This document shows, in pieces, positions 6,620-12,166 of a DNA stretch of 12,166 nt. This stretch comes from Flavobacteriales bacterium (lineage in GTDB: Bacteria > Bacteroidota > Bacteroidia > Flavobacteriales_D > SKUL01): NCBI GenBank assembly GCA_007129985.1, contig SKUL01000353.1, positions 1 through 12,166 of the forward strand, read 5' to 3'. Within the stretch, counting starts at the first letter, position 1. Each line of letters opens with the position of its first letter. The notes beneath the pieces are model-generated. The model was not told where the DNA came from. It made no database searches and worked only from the letters and a program-made list of their open reading frames with translations. The translations under genes and the position numbers were made by a program.

Positions 6620-9031
6620 CTACAGTCTCATCCTAAGGCTCACAAGAAAGTTACGACCTGCCTGTGGGTAGTAAAAATTCTCGGTAATCATCTGCTGGCC
6701 GGCGATGTAACTGAACGTGTAGCCATTGTTTTCATACATAGAATCAAACATATTGTAAACGAGCACACCAATTTCCAACTCGCTGAAAAGCACATCTCGA
6801 AGGGTGTAATGCAGCCTGAAGTTGGTAATGAAATAGGCGTCGAGCATTCGATCGCGATTAGAGGTATTGTCCAGAAACTGCTCGCCCACGTATTTGGGCA
6901 TCAAACTCATGCGCAAATCTTTCAGAGGCTCGTAGGTTAGAATACCTCCGGCTACAAAATTGGGTGAAAAGGCAATGTCGGTATTGCTATGCTGAATAGC
7001 AAGCTGGCCTCCCTCGTCAAAGTCGTCCACAAATTCAGTGAATGCCCGGATTTTATTCTGGCTGAATGTGGCGTTACCGCCGAGTGTAAGGGTTCGATGC
7101 AGCCGCACTCCTCCCTCAATTTCTATCCCCATGCGGTAGCTGTCGTCCACATTCACCCGGTTGTAGGCTCCCACATCATTGATTTCGCCGTTAAGCACCA
7201 GCTGGTCTTTGTAATCCATCAGGTAGTAATTGGCGTTTACATACCAGTTGCGTCCACGGTAGCGATAACCTACTTCAAGGTTGCGAAGTTGCTCAGGCAA
7301 GGGCCGACTCTCAGGAGTGCTTTGGGTAAAATCGCGACGTACCGGCTCACGGTGAGACACACCGAGCGAAGCGTAAAAATTATTCCGCTCGTTAAGATCG
7401 AACATAAAGCCGGCCTTGGGATTGAAAAATCCGAAGTTCGCTTGCTGATCGGCCAGCACAAATTCCTCGAACACCACATTGAATCCTTCAAAGCGGTAAT
7501 CTATTCCGCGGTACTGCAAATCGGCAAAGGCGGTGAATTTGCCCAGTTGCTGCGTAGCTTTAACGTATCCGTGCCACTCGGTTTTGAGTGCGTTGTTGTC
7601 GTAGTAGCGGTCGCGAATGTTGCTCTGCGAGGCAAAACGGGCCCAGATAATTTCACCGAAGTGATCGCCGTCATACACGTTCCAGCCCCCGCCCACGGTT
7701 ACATCCAGTCCGCGGTGGTTGTTGTAGTTCATCGAAAAAACCTGACCGTAGAAGTGGTTATCCAGCCATCTGCGACGAATTAAATCGGTACGCGTAATGG
7801 TATCGCTGTTAACCACTAATGGCTCAAGGTCGTAGGTACTGAACCTGTCGTTGGCACGGAATTGCTCAAAATAACCAAAGCCCCGCGTGTAGTGCAGCGA
7901 AGTATTGAAATTCACCCGCTGGCTAAAGCGATGGGAAAAGTGAAGTTGGTAGTGGTGCTGCTGGTAGTTGTCCACTTCATTGTCGTAAAACTGCATATTG
8001 CCATCCTGGTCAAAAAACATTCCAGCACTGTTAAAGGTGCGGTTGCTTTGGAGGTTTTCGGCGGACACCCCGTTCCAGGCCTGATAAGTTACTTCGTGAC
8101 CACCAAACACATTGAGGCGCAATACCGAGTTTTTACCGTGCCATGCCCCCGCCAGATAGTAGGAACGCAAATCGCTTGAAGCCCTGTCAATATAGCCGTC
8201 GGAGGTAATCTGCGACAAGCGGGCGTCAACCGTAAACTTATTGTTAATCAGACCCGTTCCGGCTTTTACGGTGTGACGCCAGGTGTTGAATGAGCCGTAG
8301 GCATTCTCAATTTCGCCGTAGGCTTTCTCCTGAAGTGCATTGGTTTGCAGGTTGATGCTTGCACCAAAAGCGGCCGCCCCGTTGGATGATGTACCCACTC
8401 CTCGCTGCACCTGAACACTTTCCAGCGAGGAAGCCAGATCGGGCATGTTAACCCAGAAAACACCGTGTGATTCAGCGTCGTTCACCGGTATTCCGTTGAT
8501 GGTGACGTTGGTTCGTGTAGGATCGCTTCCGCGGATGCGAATGCCCGTATAGCCCACCCCTGCTCCGGCGTCGGAGGTTACCACAGCCGAAGGCGTAAAC
8601 TCCAAAATGTACGGCAGGTCCTGTCCGAAATTGGCATCGCTCACCTCCTCCTTGCTCAGGTTGGTATAGGTGGTGGGTGTTTTGCTTCCCGCGCGGGTAG
8701 CCGTAATGACCACTTCTTCCGAAAGAAAAGCGCTGGGTTTCATCTGCGGACTCCAAATAAGTCGGTCGCCGTCTTGTAGAAGCAGCGTGTCGTGAATGGT
8801 TTCAAAACCGAGAAACGACACCCGCAAAGCATGGGGGCCGGGCCTAAGGTTCCGCAAGCGGTAACTCCCGTCGGGCCCTGTAAAGGTTCCTTTGAACGTT
8901 TCCGTAATGGCTACCGCAGCACCGGCCAGCGGCTCGCCTCTCTCGTTCGTGATTACTCCGTAAATTTCGCCCTGCCCCGCGGCTGTTTGCGTGAGGAGGA
9001 GCGCAGTGGTAAGCAGCGTAATAAACCGCAT
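6620..9031 (-). CDS. TonB-dependent outer-membrane receptor under TPP riboswitch control, probable thiamine (or precursor) importer
   Basis: An 803-residue outer-membrane receptor, complete. Residues 1-19 are a signal peptide (cut near AAG|Q). Residues 21-100 form a CarboxypepD_reg-like domain (EIYGVITNERGEPLAGAAV, GSYRLRNL, FLGFE). A TonB-box-like segment EEVVITATRAG lies at 105-115. The plug covers about 118-235 (GIRIRGSDPTRTNVTINGIP, SHGVFWVNMPDLASSLESVQVQRG). The barrel follows, with C-terminal strand NFLVSLRMRL. The barrel alone does not reveal the substrate. A TPP riboswitch stands directly upstream on the same strand, which in Bacteroidota marks outer-membrane receptors for thiamine or related compounds. 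The start at 9031 follows a 70-nt spacer after the riboswitch U-tract and has no Shine-Dalgarno sequence. An inner-membrane partner such as PnuT is not in the window. Repression by TPP is the expected regulation. Confidence 0.93.
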   Translation of the reverse strand: MRFITLLTTALLLTQTAAGQGEIYGVITNERGEPLAGAAVAITETFKGTFTGPDGSYRLRNLRPGPHALRVSFLGFETIHDTLLLQDGDRLIWSPQMKPSAFLSEEVVITATRAGSKTPTTYTNLSKEEVSDANFGQDLPYILEFTPSAVVTSDAGAGVGYTGIRIRGSDPTRTNVTINGIPVNDAESHGVFWVNMPDLASSLESVQVQRGVGTSSNGAAAFGASINLQTNALQEKAYGEIENAYGSFNTWRHTVKAGTGLINNKFTVDARLSQITSDGYIDRASSDLRSYYLAGAWHGKNSVLRLNVFGGHEVTYQAWNGVSAENLQSNRTFNSAGMFFDQDGNMQFYDNEVDNYQQHHYQLHFSHRFSQRVNFNTSLHYTRGFGYFEQFRANDRFSTYDLEPLVVNSDTITRTDLIRRRWLDNHFYGQVFSMNYNNHRGLDVTVGGGWNVYDGDHFGEIIWARFASQSNIRDRYYDNNALKTEWHGYVKATQQLGKFTAFADLQYRGIDYRFEGFNVVFEEFVLADQQANFGFFNPKAGFMFDLNERNNFYASLGVSHREPVRRDFTQSTPESRPLPEQLRNLEVGYRYRGRNWYVNANYYLMDYKDQLVLNGEINDVGAYNRVNVDDSYRMGIEIEGGVRLHRTLTLGGNATFSQNKIRAFTEFVDDFDEGGQLAIQHSNTDIAFSPNFVAGGILTYEPLKDLRMSLMPKYVGEQFLDNTSNRDRMLDAYFITNFRLHYTLRDVLFSELEIGVLVYNMFDSMYENNGYTFSYIAGQQMITENFYYPQAGRNFLVSLRMRL

Positions 9032-9035
9032 CGTA

Positions 9036-9059
9036 CAATTGTTTTAAGTTCAACAATTG
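9036..9059 (-). promoter_or_regulatory. Hairpin in the leader just before the receptor start codon
   Basis: A perfect 8-bp inverted repeat, CAATTGTT (9052-9059) and AACAATTG (9036-9043), with an 8-nt loop, ends 4 nt before the ATG. It could mask the initiation region or stabilise the transcript. It is AT-rich, so the stem is weak, and its function is inference. Confidence 0.35.
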
Positions 9060-9101
9060 CAGAAAACAAGGGGCAACTTTCCCGCAGAAAAATTATTCGT
9101 T

Positions 9102-9114
9102 AAAAAAAAAAAAA
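9102..9114 (-). terminator. U13 tract directly after the TPP aptamer
   Basis: Thirteen uninterrupted A on the plus strand give 13 U in the transcript, starting at the base next to the 3' strand of aptamer stem P1 (GAGG, 9115-9118). If P1 forms when TPP binds, stem plus U-tract would resemble an intrinsic terminator. P1 is short, so this is a reasoned suggestion, not an established terminator. Confidence 0.45.
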
Positions 9115-9213
9115 CCTCTTCCCTTCGCCGGCATTACCCGGATCAGGTTCAATGGGTATGATCTCAGCCTGACATCCCGGTTTTACCCGGGAGATAAGGC
9201 ACCCCTTATGAGA
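9115..9213 (-). promoter_or_regulatory. TPP riboswitch (THI element)
   Basis: On the minus strand the conserved core reads GGGGTGCC (9198-9205), then a P3-type stem-loop TCCCGGGTAAAACCGGGA, then GGCTGAGATCATACCC (THI-box start), GAACCTGATC, GGGTAATGCC and GGCGAAGGGAA. These are all the hallmark blocks of the thiamine pyrophosphate aptamer in the correct order. P1 can be drawn as UCUC (9210-9213) with GAGG (9115-9118), one pair being a G-U wobble. It lies 84 nt before the start codon of the TonB-dependent receptor, so high TPP should switch that receptor off. Confidence 0.97.
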
Positions 9214-9218
9214 CGCGG

Positions 9219-9226
9219 CAAAAGTA
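9219..9226 (-). promoter_or_regulatory. -7 element of the riboswitch/receptor promoter
   Basis: TACTTTTG is a perfect TAnnTTTG on the minus strand, the same octamer as the ahcY promoter. The best -33 candidate, ATTG, is only 15 nt upstream, shorter than usual. Transcription would start around 9212-9215, at the first bases of riboswitch stem P1. The region upstream abuts the end of the aldehyde dehydrogenase gene (stop at 9256). Confidence 0.6.
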
Positions 9227-9255
9227 ACAAACCCGCGGAAACAATGTTCGGGTGA

Positions 9256-10695
9256 TTACCACCGCGACAATTTCCCCAGCAAATTGGCCAGCGCGGGCTT
9301 GTAGGGCGGGTAAATCATCTTAAAATCGAGGTACTTACGCTTTACCACTCCGCGCTCGTTCGAGAACTCCACAAAACCGTAGTGCCCGTTTGATTTTCCG
9401 ATACCGCTGTGGTTCACCCCGCCAAAAGGAAGGTTGGGGTTGATGGAGGTCACCATCACTTCGTTGATGCCTACGCCTCCCGATGTGGTTTGCCTGAGGA
9501 TATCCCCGATATTTTTCTTGCTCTTGCTCATGATGTAGAGCGCCAGAGGCTTTTCTCCCTGAATGATGATTTCAATGGCTGCATCGAGGTTTTCCACGGG
9601 TAAAACGGGCAACACAGGTCCAAAAATTTCCTCGTCCATGATGCGCATATCGGGACTCACATCTAGTAGCAAATGGGGTGCAATCAATCTATCGGACGCG
9701 TCCATATCTCCAGACACGCGCAGACTGGCTCCGTTTTGCACAGCGTCATCAATCAGCGATTTCACGCGGTCGTAATTGCGGTCGTCAATGATGCGGCAAT
9801 AGTCCGACGATTGCGCAATTCCCTCGCCACTTCGATTGTACATCTGTTGCACGGCTTTTTCAAACGCAGCCGCGAAGGCCTCAACCTTTGATTCTACCAC
9901 CAGCGCATAGTCGGGCGCGATGCAGGTTTGCCCCGCGTTGATGCACTTTCCCCATGCTACCTTTTCGGCGGCGTCTTTTACGTTGGCGGTTTCGTCAACA
10001 ATCACCGGCGACTTTCCGCCCAATTCCAGCGTAACCGAGGTTAGGTGCTCGGATGCAGCGCGCATCACAATCTTACCCACCTTGGGGCTTCCTGTGAAGA
10101 AAATATGGTGAAAGGGCAGCGACAACAACTCAGTGGTGGTAGGCACATCGCCTTCTACAACGGCCACTTCGCGCTCGTCGAAAAGCTCGTCCATCATGGT
10201 TTTTAGGAAGCCCGACGTGGCGGCCGCAATTTCCGAGGGTTTGAGCAACACCACGTTTCCGGCAGCTATGGCGTGAATCAAGGGGTTCACGGCCAATTGC
10301 AGCGGGTAGTTCCAGGGCGAAATCACCATCACGTGACCTTTGGGTTCGTGGCGCACCCAACTGCTCATGCCCAGCATGGCCAAAGGGCCGGACACAGGGC
10401 GGTCGCGCATCCAGTCGCCCAGCTCGTCGTAAATGTGCCGCATGCAAACCTGAATGGTTGCCAGCTCCGTGGCAATGGCCTCTTCCCTGCTCTTGCGCAA
10501 ATCGGCGTGAAGCGCATCCATCCAGAGCTGCTTCTTGGTGGGGTCGTTCAGGTAGCGGTCAATGCGGCGAATGCGCTCAATGCGCTCCTTGGCCGTGGTG
10601 TTTTTCATCCGCTGAAGATTGTCGGGAGCGTGTTGCAATTCAAACACTCGCCGGGCTTCTTCGGCATTGCTGAATCGGTTTGGGGTGGTACTCAT
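9256..10695 (-). CDS. Aldehyde dehydrogenase family protein, ALDH3-like
   Basis: NAD(P)-dependent oxidation of an aldehyde to the carboxylic acid; the cytosolic or membrane-associated substrate is unknown. The 479 residues contain a full catalytic set: ISPWNYPLQ with Asn129, LLKPSE with Lys152, FFTGS (199-203), LELGGKSP with the general base Glu224, NAGQTC with the nucleophile Cys258, and EEIFGPVLP with Glu356 for cofactor binding. The shorter length (below 490), the PWNYPLQL and GQTCIAPDY variants and the C-terminal KYLDFKMIYPPY segment point to the ALDH3 branch, which often takes medium or long-chain aldehydes. There is no signal peptide. The ATG is separated by a single base from the stop codon of the metalloprotease gene upstream, so it is probably translated from the same mRNA. 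No convincing terminator follows it before the riboswitch promoter. Confidence 0.96.
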   Translation of the reverse strand: MSTTPNRFSNAEEARRVFELQHAPDNLQRMKNTTAKERIERIRRIDRYLNDPTKKQLWMDALHADLRKSREEAIATELATIQVCMRHIYDELGDWMRDRPVSGPLAMLGMSSWVRHEPKGHVMVISPWNYPLQLAVNPLIHAIAAGNVVLLKPSEIAAATSGFLKTMMDELFDEREVAVVEGDVPTTTELLSLPFHHIFFTGSPKVGKIVMRAASEHLTSVTLELGGKSPVIVDETANVKDAAEKVAWGKCINAGQTCIAPDYALVVESKVEAFAAAFEKAVQQMYNRSGEGIAQSSDYCRIIDDRNYDRVKSLIDDAVQNGASLRVSGDMDASDRLIAPHLLLDVSPDMRIMDEEIFGPVLPVLPVENLDAAIEIIIQGEKPLALYIMSKSKKNIGDILRQTTSGGVGINEVMVTSINPNLPFGGVNHSGIGKSNGHYGFVEFSNERGVVKRKYLDFKMIYPPYKPALANLLGKLSRW

Positions 10696-10696
10696 C

Positions 10697-12166
10697 TTAC
10701 TTCAAAATTTTCTTGTGAACGAATCCGCTGCCGGTGTGCATCCGCAGCAAGTACGCGCCGTGCGGCACTGAGCTGGTTTGCAGTATGGGCCGGGCGCTGT
10801 TAAACGGTGATTGCAAAACGGTTCTTCCGGTCATATCTATCAGTTCAACCTGCTCAATTTCGGGAAAACCAGTGCGCGGACGGATGTGCAGCCAATCGCC
10901 AAAAGGCACCGGAAACACATCAACCTGTCCGCTTAAAAGTTCCTCCACGTTTACGGAGCCGGGTGGACCTACATAAAAGTCGTCGATGTACACAAAGTTG
11001 CCACCGTCGCTCAAAAACTCCACGCGAAACATCACCGATTCGGAGAGCAATGCCGCGGGTAGGTTTACCTCGGTGGCTGTCCAATCGCTTTCAGATGCCG
11101 GAACAAAATCCTCGTCCGGAAGCAAGGGTGCTGTTTCGAGGTTGGTATTGCCGGTAAAACTCACGAGCGGAATCCAGGTGCTTCCACAATTGGTAGAGCG
11201 GTACACCCTGAGGCGGTCGTTGTTGTTGGGAGCGCGTTTGGCATAGGCGTGTTTAAACGACAACACAACCTCGGTTTCTTCGCTCAGGTTTAAGGGCTGC
11301 GAAATGGCGTTCACCACCCTGCCCCGCACGTCGGCACTGTTGGTAAACATCAACGATTGCGCGCTGTTGAAACCTACTTGGGCAGTGACCCAGCCATCGT
11401 CGGGCCCGGGGTCGAAGAACCATTGGTTTTGTGAAAGACTTTCGGTTTCAAAATCGTCGGTCATTTGGCTCTGCTGGTCTTCGGGGCCTGGCATCACGCG
11501 GATGTAGTTGGGGCGGGTGATTTGCGAAAAACCGCTTGAGGTACTTACCACAATCGACACATCATAATCGCCGCTCTGGTTATACTGCGCCAGCGGGTTG
11601 GCGGTGCTGGAGAATTCCGGCGTCCCTCCCTCAAAGGTCCAGCTCCACGAAGTAATCCCGTGGTAGCTCAAATCATTAAACTGCACACTCTCACCCGCGC
11701 ATATCAGCCTTTTGTCGGCTTCGAAATCCACCATACAAATATTGGGTTCCCAAAAAACACCGGTTGCCTCCAGATTTTCGGGCTGCCAAAGATTGTTGCG
11801 GCCTGCTACCGGCGAATTCAGCGTGGCATGCATCCTGTCGCGCTGACCTTCGGTAAACATGCGGGCGCAATAGGCGTAGTCCATGTAGTTCTGCACGTTA
11901 TCGAGCGACCCACAGGTGTTGCCTTGCAGGTTACAGCTTTGCCAGCCGATGGTGTTGGGGGTATCGTCCACCCCATCATCGAAGTTGCAGTTATTGGGGT
12001 TTGCCACTGGCAGGTAGAAAAAACCGGGCACGTTGTTGCCGCCCCAGATGTGCTGCAGGTTCAGGTAGTGACCAATTTCGTGGGTGAGCACGGTGCGACG
12101 AAAATAGTTGCTGGTTCCGATGGTTCCCACGTAGTCGTGTCGCATCACAATTCCGTCCCACTCCGG
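10697..12166 (-). CDS. Secreted M43-type (pappalysin-like) zinc metalloprotease with PKD domain and type IX sorting domain (3' part, N-terminus outside window)
   Basis: The frame is open to the right edge, so the true start lies outside. Numbering the first in-window GTG (12148) as 1, residues 23-33 are HEIGHYLNLQH, the metzincin zinc site with ligands His23, His27 and His33 and catalytic Glu24. NYMDYAYCARMFTEGQ (87-102) is the M43 Met-turn region. A PKD domain spans about 138-219 (core SWSWTFEGGTPEF and GDYDVSIVVS). Residues 230-396 form a jelly-roll-like segment (DDFETESL, WVTAQVGF, FVYIDDFYVGPP). The last ~75 residues are a type A T9SS sorting domain (VFPVPFGDWLHI, ELIDMTGRTVLQ, GAYLLRM, KKILK). 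The enzyme should be exported to the Sec pathway and then across the outer membrane by the type IX system and anchored or released there. The aldehyde dehydrogenase gene follows after 1 nt. Confidence 0.94.
   Translation of the reverse strand, partial: PEWDGIVMRHDYVGTIGTSNYFRRTVLTHEIGHYLNLQHIWGGNNVPGFFYLPVANPNNCNFDDGVDDTPNTIGWQSCNLQGNTCGSLDNVQNYMDYAYCARMFTEGQRDRMHATLNSPVAGRNNLWQPENLEATGVFWEPNICMVDFEADKRLICAGESVQFNDLSYHGITSWSWTFEGGTPEFSSTANPLAQYNQSGDYDVSIVVSTSSGFSQITRPNYIRVMPGPEDQQSQMTDDFETESLSQNQWFFDPGPDDGWVTAQVGFNSAQSLMFTNSADVRGRVVNAISQPLNLSEETEVVLSFKHAYAKRAPNNNDRLRVYRSTNCGSTWIPLVSFTGNTNLETAPLLPDEDFVPASESDWTATEVNLPAALLSESVMFRVEFLSDGGNFVYIDDFYVGPPGSVNVEELLSGQVDVFPVPFGDWLHIRPRTGFPEIEQVELIDMTGRTVLQSPFNSARPILQTSSVPHGAYLLRMHTGSGFVHKKILK

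Noticed and set aside
6989..7783. A 264-codon plus-strand open frame inside the TPP-controlled receptor gene
   Set aside because: It is antisense to a clear beta-barrel coding sequence; its Val/His-rich composition is what the reverse complement of barrel codons produces.
9231..9253. ACCCG/CGGGT inverted repeat after the aldehyde dehydrogenase stop, a possible terminator for that gene
   Set aside because: Only a 5-bp stem with a 13-nt loop and a poor U-tract (UUUGUU); it also overlaps the riboswitch promoter. Too weak to call.

Overview
The window looks like Bacteroidota chromosome, probably Flavobacteriales or a close relative. The evidence is two TonB-dependent receptors that start with a CarboxypepD_reg-like domain, a secreted M43-type metalloprotease ending in a type IX secretion (Por) sorting domain, promoters of the Bacteroidota type (-7 TAnnTTTG) and nearly no Shine-Dalgarno sequences. 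I see no insertion sequence, phage gene, CRISPR array, tRNA or rRNA. It reads as an ordinary chromosomal segment with a few unusual details.

Layout. (1) 1-2143, minus: the N-terminal 714 codons of a large TonB-dependent receptor that runs off the left edge. (2) 2377-3145: a small basic lipoprotein (minus) divergent from a lipoprotein with a degenerate Rieske-like fold (plus). A strong hairpin terminator at 3151-3182 closes this part. (3) 3204-4523, minus: ahcY, S-adenosylhomocysteinase, with a clear promoter. (4) 4598-6612, plus: a three-gene run made of an Sfp-type phosphopantetheinyl transferase (TTG start), a GGGP/HepGP-synthase-family prenyltransferase (GTG start) and a ThiE/TenI-family protein, with gaps of 17 and 3 nt. 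(5) 6620-9031, minus: a TonB-dependent receptor preceded by a TPP riboswitch (9115-9213), so very probably the outer-membrane importer for thiamine or a precursor. It converges on the ThiE/TenI-like gene with 7 nt between stops. (6) 9256-12166, minus: the 3' part of the M43-type metalloprotease and, 1 nt downstream, an aldehyde dehydrogenase.

How it fits together. The centre is a thiamine-linked neighbourhood: a TPP-controlled outer-membrane receptor faces a ThiE/TenI-type protein, which is itself tightly coupled to a GGGPS-type prenyltransferase. The most distinctive local feature is the riboswitch. Its P1 stem runs directly into 13 U residues without a separate expression platform, and the predicted transcription start lies at about the first base of P1. 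The second is the Rieske-like lipoprotein, whose two histidine ligand positions hold Tyr and Cys. The third is the ThiE/TenI-like protein, which appears to lack the Mg/pyrophosphate ligands of true thiamine-phosphate synthase. Nothing here is clearly a wholly new system.
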